64,000 nt of DNA from Gammaproteobacteria bacterium (GTDB lineage Bacteria > Pseudomonadota > Gammaproteobacteria > Arenicellales > JAANXG01). Position 1 is the first letter of the stretch. Each line of letters starts with the position of its first letter. The notes beneath the pieces are model-generated. The model was not told where the DNA came from. It worked only from the letters and a program-made list of their open reading frames with translations, and did no database searches. Shown one piece after another: positions 57,403 to 64,000 of the stretch. The DNA is taken from contig JAHEKE010000016.1 of the NCBI GenBank assembly GCA_024638505.1, forward strand, positions 1 through 64,000. Direction: 5' to 3'. Position numbers and translations under genes: made by a program.

Positions 57403-58092
57403 CTAATGCTGTACATTCAGCATTGGCAACACTTGATCCAGGTCACGCACCTCAGCGTCAGCCCTGTGTGCGTGCTGCCAGTCGTCACCCCGCCGATTTA
57501 ACCATATTGTCCGTAAACCTGCCCGGGCTGCTCCTAGAACATCGTGCTCCGGGTGATCACCTATGTGCAGCACTTCTTCAGGTCTGCACTGTAGGGCGTT
57601 GCACGCTGTCCAGAAAAGATCGCGATGGGGCTTGGCTACGCCGCATTCGGTGGCGGTGATCGTGGCTTTGAAGTGATGTCGGATTCCAATCCGGGCTAAA
57701 TCAGCATTGCCATTGGTAACGCTGGCGATAGAAAAGAACTTGGTGAGCTGCGGCAAGGCCCGCACTGCGTCGGGAAACAGCTGCACCTTATTCCGCATAT
57801 GCATGAACTGCTGAAAAGCCCGGTCCACCCAGGTGTCACCGTATCCCGCTGCTGTAAATACTTTGCTCAGGCTCAGGCGCCTCAACTTTGCCATGTCGTG
57901 CGCGTGTTGGGGAAACTCTTCAGCTATGGTTCGACGGATATTCTGCATATCCCGCAAGCTGTACTTCTTCGTTACTTTAGGACAATGCATGGATATCCAT
58001 TCAAAGGTGTGCTGCTCAGCCTCAGCGATAACCGGTTCGATTTCCCACAGCGTATCGTCAAGATCAAGCGTGATGGCTTTTATTGAAATCAT
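57403..58092 (-). CDS. HAD family hydrolase (YigB-like)
   Basis: The 229-residue protein is a haloacid-dehalogenase-type phosphatase: motif I ITLDLDDTLWEIEP, motif II SVTNGNADL, motif III Lys in ECGVAKPHRDLF and motif IV HIGDHPEHDVLGA. The cap is helical. YigB-type members remove phosphate from flavin precursors. The ATG at 58092 follows GAGGGAAG; an in-frame start upstream would add 18 residues reading into the neighbouring remnant. Confidence 0.92.
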   Translation of the reverse strand: MISIKAITLDLDDTLWEIEPVIAEAEQHTFEWISMHCPKVTKKYSLRDMQNIRRTIAEEFPQHAHDMAKLRRLSLSKVFTAAGYGDTWVDRAFQQFMHMRNKVQLFPDAVRALPQLTKFFSIASVTNGNADLARIGIRHHFKATITATECGVAKPHRDLFWTACNALQCRPEEVLHIGDHPEHDVLGAARAGLRTIWLNRRGDDWQHAHRADAEVRDLDQVLPMLNVQH

Positions 58093-58112
58093 GCTTCCCT
58101 CATTGACGTGAC

Positions 58113-58280
58113 TTATACAACCGTATGCGTTGACTGCGCCACCCAATCACCGGTTGAAGGCTTCTTTCCCAGCAAAATACCGTCTTTACCGTGCTCCGCG
58201 GTATCGAGAGCAGCAGTAGCACCGCTAATGCCGATGCCCACTACAAGCATTGTTTCGTTCGTCGCGACCCTTTCGGTCAT
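58113..58280 (-). pseudogene. N-terminal remnant of a QmoA/HdrA-like flavoprotein
   Basis: A 55-codon frame with a good GAGGAG ribosome site encodes an N-terminal FAD-binding stretch: MLVVGIGISGATAALDTAEH, then a DGILLGKKPSTGDWVAQ stretch. QmoA and HdrA proteins of sulfur and methane metabolism start with very similar words (VVGGGISGLTAALEAAE, then EKxPxLGGRVAQ). The stop follows at once, where the family would go on for some 350 residues, and the Gly-x-Gly-x-x-Gly is altered. I take it as the stump of a lost gene. A real 55-residue product is possible but unlikely to bind FAD. Confidence 0.6.
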
Positions 58281-58489
58281 GGCTGCTACTCCTCACTGCA
58301 GTTCAGTGTAAAGTTGTCAAGCTCAATTCGATCAGAATAATCAGTGATCACGGGCGTGATGGCAATACGTAAGCATTATTCGGGCGCCTGATTGTTGCTA
58401 AGGCGGCAACCCCATCCGTGTGGGATCCCACCACGCAGGTAAGTTTTTGTGTGCTGATTATGCGGATACTATAATCATTTCCTCAGGTG

Positions 58490-59166
58490 GTGAATATAAA
58501 TTACAAATATCAACATAGATGCACGTGTTGTCAACGCGCTGGTCGAGGACAATTCTTGCCTCACCTCCTCAAGGCCACTGACGGAGCTGTCAATTCGCCA
58601 CCTGTTATTGCTGATACAGAAGTACTGTACTTGCCCGGCCGGCTCACTTTATCTAGACAAGCGCGATAACTTCATACTGTCCAAATCAATTGTTATCTTT
58701 GTTTGGGCGCAAACCAGATTGGATACTTTCAGCTTAAGGATCAAGACTTCAGACTATCGCAGGGGATTTCCTGTTGTAGAAACAGAAGTACGGGAATGAT
58801 GTAGACCTAGACGGAGCTGTGGAATGTTTGTCAAGCTGAATAGGATTGAACATGACCCGGCGTCTCGATAATACACCTTACTGGCTGTTGAGCAACGCCG
58901 ACGCTGGTACAAAACTAGTGGTTACGCTGTCAGACGCTAAGCCGGACGACTATGACCGGTACCGTGGAGAGTACGGAACTGAGGATACCAGGCAGGGGCT
59001 TATGGAGGCTGAAAGCGAAGGCGTCCATCCCATTTGTATAACTGTCGATGGATAAGCAGCGGAATATCTTCCGCGCATGTATGGCACGGTTGACTATGTA
59101 ATGTTAGATGAAATTCGAAGGTTGCCACTGAAGGTGGCAGATATCTACCGCAAGCTAACAACTTGA
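58490..59166 (+). pseudogene. Decayed NorD/CbbO-type VWA protein gene
   Basis: Pieces of one protein appear in order but in three frames. PPVIADTEVLYLPGRL (frame 2, about 58600) is followed by DNFILSKSIVIFVWAQTR (frame 0, about 58660), then NDVDLDGAVECL and, past a TGA at 58837, TKLVVTLSDAKPDDYDRYRG with TRQGLMEAESEGVHPICITV (frame 1). A TAA at 59053 interrupts the last part, which goes on as AEYLPRMYGTVDYV and LPLKVADIYRKLTT to the TGA at 59164. This is the layout of the NorD/CbbO family, whose C-terminal VWA domain helps activate NO reductase or RuBisCO. The gene is clearly dead. Confidence 0.8.
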
Positions 59167-59812
59167 TCGAGCGAAGATTTTTACCAGTACCGAAATGGGT
59201 TTTAAGGCTATGTTTTCTCGAGAGTTTCTAAAGCTATAATATTCTTGATTTGCTCTTTCCTCTCGACAGCTTTTAGCACTTTCATTGTTCACCATTAAAC
59301 TGCATCCGCTGCCATCTCACAGATTTAACAAAAAAGTTTTTTTTCATTTACCCACAGCATCGTGCAGTAAAAAACTGCACATTTTTTTGGCTTGTCGTTC
59401 GCGATGTATGTGCATAGAGATTACAAGTTCAGTTTTGTTTTTGTTCTGCTACTTAGCGCTCAACGCTGCGCTGTTTTCTGATGCTTTTAGAAAACTTAGG
59501 AATACGACTTGTCTTCAGTTAACTGGTTGCTGGCGGTTAGAAAAAAGAACGTTGCTAAATTGAACGTGTAGAACGTGTACGGTTGAAATGTCATCGATTA
59601 ATCAGCTGGGTATTGTCCTGGGCGCGGCTACTTTTAACTGCGGCCAGGCCACCAGTTGCGGGCAAAGTAAACAGTAATAGCGGAAATTACAAAGTAAAAA
59701 GTGAACAGATACTCTATTGTAGTGTTGCTTTTACGTATTAACGATCAGTGATTTTTACAAACTAACTGTGATCGAGCGTAAAAAAAAGTGAATACTTTTT
59801 TTAAATTAATGC

Positions 59813-59840
59813 TTGACTTTTTCGTTTGCGTGCATATATT
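59813..59840 (+). promoter_or_regulatory. Sigma70-type promoter upstream of the histone-like gene
   Basis: TTGACT is followed after 16 bases by TATATT, in an AT-rich setting with A and T runs just upstream that could act as an UP element. The next start codon of a credible gene is 320 bases away, so a long leader or a small RNA is implied. Confidence 0.6.
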
Positions 59841-60136
59841 TGGCGTTGATTTTAAGGTTAAAGTAACTATCATGTTTACAAACCCTTAACAACAGGTTTC
59901 GAGTAAAGTAAAAGTAATCAGTCGGAACCAACATTACAAATTGGCGAGTGTGCAAAAACCGAGCGTAAAGTGCGCGGATCTGTCAACAGACCGCATGGTG
60001 TTTATCACTCATCTACCATCTTTTCTCCCACGTTCCCAATAAATCCGTATGCATTTTTGTTTAGCAGCGTTTTTTGGCGAGGGTGCTTGGGAGGATTGTT
60101 CGTTGTGCAACGTTGTATATCCTGTTAATCCTTAAA

Positions 60137-60150
60137 CTCTATATATAGAG
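60137..60150 (+). promoter_or_regulatory. Perfect palindrome touching the ribosome site of the histone-like gene
   Basis: CTCTATATATAGAG is a perfect 14-base inverted repeat. Its right arm runs into the GAGGAG ribosome site (60148-60153) of the gene starting at 60161. It could be an operator or a small hairpin that hides part of the ribosome site. Confidence 0.4.
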
Positions 60151-60160
60151 GAGACGCGTC

Positions 60161-60550
60161 ATGGCAGTAGCCAAAAAGAAAGCAACCAAAAAGAAGGCGA
60201 CTAAAAAGAAGGTCGTCCGTAAAGCAACAAAGAGAAAAGCGCCGGCAAGGAAGAAAGCGACCAAGAAAAAAGTCGTGAGAAAGGCCCCGGCAAGGAAGAA
60301 GGCAACTAAGAAAAAAGCGCCGGCAAGGAAGAAGGCAACAAAGAGAAAAGCGCCGGCAAGGAAGAAAGCGACCAAGAAGAAAGTCGTGAGAAAAGCCCCA
60401 GCAAGGAAAAAGGCAACTAAGAAAAAAGTCGTAAGAAAGGCAGCAAAGAAGAAGGCCCCGGCGAGGAAGAAAGCGACCAAGAAGAAAGTCGTGAGAAAAG
60501 CCCCAGCAAGGAAAAAGGCAACTAAGAGAAAAGCGACTAAAAAAAAATAG
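60161..60550 (+). CDS. Histone H1-like Lys/Ala-rich repeat protein
   Basis: The 129-residue product consists almost only of Lys, Ala, Arg, Thr, Val and Pro. The unit APARKKATK occurs seven times and KKVVRK-type units join them, so the gene itself is a string of imperfect DNA repeats. Such KKATK/APARK proteins resemble the tails of eukaryotic histone H1 and bacterial AlgP or Hc-type proteins, and should bind and condense DNA without a stable fold. A GAGGAG site precedes the ATG. The frame ends at TAG directly after a run of nine A, and the same amino-acid style goes on in the neighbouring frame. Confidence 0.85.
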   Translation: MAVAKKKATKKKATKKKVVRKATKRKAPARKKATKKKVVRKAPARKKATKKKAPARKKATKRKAPARKKATKKKVVRKAPARKKATKKKVVRKAAKKKAPARKKATKKKVVRKAPARKKATKRKATKKK

Positions 60551-60621
60551 CTAAAAAAGCAACAAAAAAGAAAAGCTCGAAGAAAAAGCCGGCAGGGATG
60601 AGGATCCCCCTACCGTTTTAA
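60539..60621 (+). other. A9 run and continuing coding frame after the annotated stop
   Basis: Nine A (60539-60547) precede the TAG stop. One extra A in the transcript, or a -1 ribosomal slip, would bypass the stop and add 23 residues, IAKKATKKKSSKKKPAGMR and a short hydrophobic end, stopping at TAA 60619. The added part keeps the KKATKKK style, so it was probably once, or still is, part of the protein. Confidence 0.6.
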
Positions 60622-60638
60622 TGCTTTATTAACATATG

Positions 60639-60671
60639 GGCCGCTAACGATGAAGTTGGCGGCCTTTTTTT
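60639..60671 (+). terminator. Rho-independent terminator
   Basis: GGCCGCTAAC and GTTGGCGGCC form a 10-base-pair stem (one G-T pair) with a GATGAA loop, followed by seven T. It ends the histone-like transcript and overlaps the stop of the convergent oxoprolinase gene. Confidence 0.92.
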
Positions 60672-63600
60672 ATTCTTTGTCGCTACCGTAGCCGCCACCG
60701 CCCGGAGTGGCTATAACAAATACATCACCCGGCGCCATTTCTGTTTGATCGCATGCTTCCAGCTGGGAGAATTCTCCGCTCGCTCTTTCGACTCGGTTGT
60801 CACCAGTTTTCCCTGCGCTGCCACCGCTCAGTCCGAATGGCTCGGACCTTCGACGATTCGACAAGATTGATGCAGTCATTGTTTCTAAAAATCGAATGCG
60901 ACGCGTCACCCCGCAGCCTCCAGCATATTTACCTTCGCCGCCGCTTTTCTTTCTTATCTTAAATTCATCAACGCGCACGGGAAAACGCCACTCCAAAACT
61001 TCCGGATCGGTTAGCCGAGAGTTGGTCATGTGTGTATGGATCGCATCTGTGCCCGGAAAATTGCGACCAGCGCCTGCGCCTCCACATATGGTTTCGTAAT
61101 ACTGATGGATTTGGTTACCGAACGTGAAATTATTCATCGTTCCTTGCGATGCGGCGCGAACCCCCAAGGCAGCGTAAAGTGAATCGACGATTACCTGCGA
61201 AGTTTCAACGTTTCCTGCGACCACTGCAGCCGGATACTCTGGATTCAGCATTGATCCATGCGGGATAGTGATTTTTAGCGGCTTAAGGCAGCCCGCGTTC
61301 AGCGGGATATCGTCAGCGACCAGCGTACGAAACACGTACAATACCGCCGCACGACATACTGCAGCGGGCGCATTAAAGTTGTTTTTTTGCTGCTGCGAGG
61401 TCCCCGTGAAATCTATGTGAGCAATGCGGCTTGTGCGGTTGATGCTGATCCTGACTGCAATACGGCTGCCGTTGTCCAGTTGGCATATCCATTGACCGTC
61501 GCTGAGCACATCTATTACCTTGCGCACGGACTCCTCGGCGTTTTGTTGAACATAGCGCATGTAGTTTTGCACCATGTCCAGACCATACTGATCAATCATG
61601 CGATGCAGCTCTTCAATGCCTCTTGTGTTGGCAGCAATTTGTGCCTTCACGTCGGCGATGTTTTGTTCAGGATTTCGCGCAGGATAGGGCCCGCTGGTTA
61701 AAAGGTCGTGCAATTCTCTCTCGCGAAATACACCCGTGCGTACTCCCAGAAAGTTATCAATGAGTACACCTTCCTCATTTACGTTTGTGCTGTCCGGCGG
61801 CATGGAGCCGGGAGAGATACCGCCGATATCGGCGTGATGGCCTCTGGCAGCGACGTAGAACAGAAGTTCTGATCCTTCTATATCATAGACAGGGCTTATC
61901 ACCGTAATGTCTGGTAGATGAGTGCCGCCCCTGTAGGGGGCGTTATGCAGATAAACATCACCCGGCCTGATATCCCCTCGGCGCTCATCAATCACGTTGG
62001 TCACCGTATCTCCCATCGAGCCCAGGTGAACGGGCATATGGGGCGCGTTAGAGACAAGTTGCCCCGTGCTGTCAAACACCGCGCAGGAGAAGTCGAGTCG
62101 TTCTTTCATGTTAACCGAGTAACTCGTATTTTGCAGCGTATGTCCCATCTGTTCAGCAACAGAAATGAACAGTTTGTTAAATATCTCAAGCATCACGGGA
62201 TCCACCTCCGTGCTGCTGTTTTTACGTATATCGTGCGTGCTGTGTTGCTCAAGCAAGAGTTGCCCCGACTCCATTTTTTTAGCCTGCCAGCCGGGCTCGA
62301 TGATTATGGTGCTGTTCGGCTCAACAATCATGGCCGGTCCGTTAACCCGGGTGTCAACAGAAAGTCCATCTCTGTCGTAAATCATGCATTGTACAAGGCT
62401 GTCCCCAAAAAAAGTCTGGTGAGCGCTTGGTGTCGAGTCCTTGCGCATGGTGAATTCCTGCGTTGTGGATGGTGCCGGCATGGGTACCAGCAGTTCGACA
62501 GATACTGACTCAATAATGACGTCACGGGTCGAATCCACGAATCCGAACCTTTTTCCGTGGGCCTGCTCGAAGCTACGCAGTAAGTTTTTACAGTCGGGTT
62601 CGAAGTCGACTTCTAGCGCTGTATCCGTTCCTGCATAGCGGATGTTCGCCCGATAAGTAATTTCCGGCGAGATTGCTGTCAGGCCTTGGCGCTGTAAAAT
62701 ACCCTGTCCCTGTTGCTGCAGTTTGTTAAACACGAAACCGAGTTGATCAATGGCATTGTCGTTTAGTGGCAGCTCCGTTGTTTGATCCTGGAGCACGCGA
62801 ATATCCGCCAGACCTATGCCGTAGGCCGAGAGCAGGCTGGCATGCTGATGAATCAAGATGCGCTCAATCCCCAGCGCCTGAGCCACCAGGCAGGCGTGTT
62901 GCGCTCCGGCGCCACCGAAGCAGCACAGCGTGTACTGAGACACATCATATCCTCGCTGCACAGATATTCTTTTTATCGCCGCTGCCATATTTTCGACGGC
63001 AACGCCGATAAAGCCTTGCGCTATTTGCTGCAGCGTAAATTTCTTGCCGATAGCCTGGTGAATTTCCCCGGCAATTTGTTTGAACTTCTCGCATACGACT
63101 TCCGTATCGATTGCCATGCTCCCGTCATCACCAAAAACTTTGGGAAAGTTGTCAGGCAGGAGCTTGCCCAGCATTACATTGCAGTCGGTGATAGTGAGTG
63201 GTCCGCCTCGTCGATAGCATGCTGGTCCTGGATTTGCGCCCGCCGACTCCGGACCCACCCTGAAGCGTGCACCGTCAAACCTGACGATAGAGCCGCCGCC
63301 CGCGGCCACCGTGTGGATATGCAGCATGGGTGCCCGTATCCTAAAGCCGGCGACTTCACTCTCCAGCGTACGCTCTAACTCAGCGTTGTAGTGACAAACG
63401 TCTGTTGAAGTACCTCCCATATCGAATCCAATGATTCGACTGTGGCCTGCCTCACCCGCAGTTGCTACGGCGCCGACAACCCCTCCGGCAGGTCCGGACA
63501 GGATACAATCCTTGCCGCGGAATGTAGTGGCATCAACTAAGCCTCCATTTGATTGCATGAAATAAAGTTTTGTGCCGCTTAATTCGGCTGATATGCCGTG

Positions 63601-64000
63601 CACATAGCGGCGCAGTATTGGTGACAAATATGCATCGACCACCGTGGTGTCACCACGGCTTACCAGCTTCATCAAAGAACTTACTTCATGTGAAGCCGAA
63701 ATCTGCGTAAAGCCAAGCTCTCTCGCCATACTGGCAAGCATCTGTTCATGCTCTGGATAGCGGTAGGCATGCATGAAAACAATGGCCACAGAACGATAAC
63801 CCAGCTGCCGCAGGTCCTTAAGGGCATCCCTCGCCTGCGCTGTATTGAGCGGCGCCACGATGCTTCCATGAGCATCGATGCGCTCGTCGATCTCCGCGAC
63901 CTGGCCGTAAAGCATGTTAGGTAAATCTATGTGCAAAGCAAAAATATCCGGTCGATTCTGATACGCTATACGCAACGCATCCTTGAATCCTTTTGTTATG
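60670..64000 (-). CDS. Fused hydantoinase A/B, 5-oxoprolinase type (cut by window edge)
   Basis: The frame is open to the last base of the window, where it still reads KGFKDALRIAYQNRPDIF, an internal part of the family, so roughly the first 100 residues are missing. HyuA-like motifs follow (SGPAGGVVGAVA, GFDMGGTSTDVCHY, GGGSIVRFDG), then a HyuB-like half (DRLDFSCAVFD, NAPHMPVHLGSMGDTV, RGHHADIGGISPGSMPPDS) and a GGGGYG end. Both halves in one chain mark the ATP-dependent 5-oxoprolinase class, which opens 5-oxoproline to glutamate. Hydantoin-type substrates remain possible. The GGT-like gene at 29.4 kb could supply gamma-glutamyl products to the same route. Confidence 0.92.
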   Translation of the reverse strand, partial: ITKGFKDALRIAYQNRPDIFALHIDLPNMLYGQVAEIDERIDAHGSIVAPLNTAQARDALKDLRQLGYRSVAIVFMHAYRYPEHEQMLASMARELGFTQISASHEVSSLMKLVSRGDTTVVDAYLSPILRRYVHGISAELSGTKLYFMQSNGGLVDATTFRGKDCILSGPAGGVVGAVATAGEAGHSRIIGFDMGGTSTDVCHYNAELERTLESEVAGFRIRAPMLHIHTVAAGGGSIVRFDGARFRVGPESAGANPGPACYRRGGPLTITDCNVMLGKLLPDNFPKVFGDDGSMAIDTEVVCEKFKQIAGEIHQAIGKKFTLQQIAQGFIGVAVENMAAAIKRISVQRGYDVSQYTLCCFGGAGAQHACLVAQALGIERILIHQHASLLSAYGIGLADIRVLQDQTTELPLNDNAIDQLGFVFNKLQQQGQGILQRQGLTAISPEITYRANIRYAGTDTALEVDFEPDCKNLLRSFEQAHGKRFGFVDSTRDVIIESVSVELLVPMPAPSTTQEFTMRKDSTPSAHQTFFGDSLVQCMIYDRDGLSVDTRVNGPAMIVEPNSTIIIEPGWQAKKMESGQLLLEQHSTHDIRKNSSTEVDPVMLEIFNKLFISVAEQMGHTLQNTSYSVNMKERLDFSCAVFDSTGQLVSNAPHMPVHLGSMGDTVTNVIDERRGDIRPGDVYLHNAPYRGGTHLPDITVISPVYDIEGSELLFYVAARGHHADIGGISPGSMPPDSTNVNEEGVLIDNFLGVRTGVFRERELHDLLTSGPYPARNPEQNIADVKAQIAANTRGIEELHRMIDQYGLDMVQNYMRYVQQNAEESVRKVIDVLSDGQWICQLDNGSRIAVRISINRTSRIAHIDFTGTSQQQKNNFNAPAAVCRAAVLYVFRTLVADDIPLNAGCLKPLKITIPHGSMLNPEYPAAVVAGNVETSQVIVDSLYAALGVRAASQGTMNNFTFGNQIHQYYETICGGAGAGRNFPGTDAIHTHMTNSRLTDPEVLEWRFPVRVDEFKIRKKSGGEGKYAGGCGVTRRIRFLETMTASILSNRRRSEPFGLSGGSAGKTGDNRVERASGEFSQLEACDQTEMAPGDVFVIATPGGGGYGSDKE

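Larger units (their letters stand above)
59167..60160. other. AT-rich spacer with promoter and long leader
   Basis: These 994 bases are much richer in A and T than the rest of the window. A 92-codon frame (59285-59563) has no ribosome site or known motif and a Cys/Phe/Leu composition unlike real proteins. A good sigma70 promoter lies at 59813-59840. The last 300 bases would then be the leader of the histone-like gene. Confidence 0.55.

Noticed and set aside
59285-59563. 92-codon plus-strand frame in the AT-rich spacer
   Set aside because: Odd Cys/Phe-rich composition, no ribosome site, no known motif.
60139-60480. Hydrophobic repeat protein (FFLVAFFLAGAF units) on the minus strand
   Set aside because: It is the antisense of the Lys/Ala repeat gene; the plus strand has the ribosome site, promoter and terminator.
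60161-60550. CRISPR array suggested by regular DNA repeats
   Set aside because: The repeats are imperfect, contiguous and coding, without unique spacers; no cas genes are near.

Overview
The window looks like a chromosome segment of a marine gammaproteobacterium. The order ygfB-pepP-ubiH-ubiI, the divergent TIGR02449-zapA-6S RNA-ygfA unit, the divergent ppsA/ppsR pair, and mutY-yggX, trmB, prfC, gluQ and Fur all have the usual gammaproteobacterial form. Two things point away from enteric bacteria and toward a deeper-branching lineage, perhaps one with sulfur-oxidiser ancestry. The glycine decarboxylase is split into two subunits, and decayed remnants of QmoA/HdrA-like and NorD/CbbO-like genes are present. 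A DddP-type DMSP lyase suggests life in the sea.

Layout. 1-0.5 kb: end of a tyrosine recombinase facing tRNA-Phe, a probable island boundary. 0.5-3.4 kb (minus): dddP, yggX, mutY and tRNA-Gly(CCC), with a broken second tRNA-Gly interrupted by a hairpin-rich segment. 3.5-5.9 kb: thiS-thiG, a four-helix-bundle (IVP) protein, trmB, and a small zinc-ribbon protein. 6-9.3 kb: a membrane-anchored glycosidase-like protein, rpiA, and a large unknown membrane protein. 9.7-13.1 kb: an Sfp-type PPTase, then on the minus strand cyclophilin, EVE protein, 5-formyl-THF cyclo-ligase, 6S RNA, ZapA and its coiled-coil partner. 13.2-19.6 kb (plus): ygfB-pepP-ubiH-ubiI, a Na+/H+ antiporter, and fur. 19.6-21.4 kb: an iron ABC permease behind a good Fur box. 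21.5-26.9 kb: gcvT-gcvH-gcvPA-gcvPB and an adenosine kinase-like gene. 26.9-35.4 kb: folK, an isocitrate dehydrogenase fused to CBS domains, gamma-glutamyltransferase, a DUF4412-like protein, a DUF255 thioredoxin-fold protein, a lipoprotein, and lgt. 35.4-39.8 kb: a DUF4124 protein, a decayed YfcE-type phosphoesterase, a small unknown gene, a 5'-3' exonuclease, and gspA-gspB. 39.9-46.1 kb: ppsA, ppsR, an FmdB-type protein, and a large spermidine-synthase-like membrane protein. 46.3-52.6 kb: prfC, gluQ, an M18 aminopeptidase, and a VWA + membrane J-protein pair. 52.6-58.1 kb: a DHCR24-like FAD oxidase, prc, sohB, and a HAD phosphatase. 58.1-60.2 kb: a gene graveyard plus AT-rich spacer. 60.2-64 kb: a histone H1-like Lys/Ala repeat protein with a frame change at an A9 run, and the bulk of a fused hydantoinase/5-oxoprolinase.

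Most genes are core metabolism, genome maintenance or envelope functions. Folate and one-carbon metabolism recurs (gcv operon, folK, 5-formyl-THF cyclo-ligase, adenosine kinase), as does gamma-glutamyl metabolism (GGT, oxoprolinase). The points most worth a second look are the DddP spacing match, the IDH-CBS fusion, the A9 frame change in the histone-like gene, and the two decayed genes at 58.1-59.2 kb. I did not find an obvious new multi-gene defence or biosynthetic system. All calls come from reading the sequence and from memory of protein families; no database was searched.
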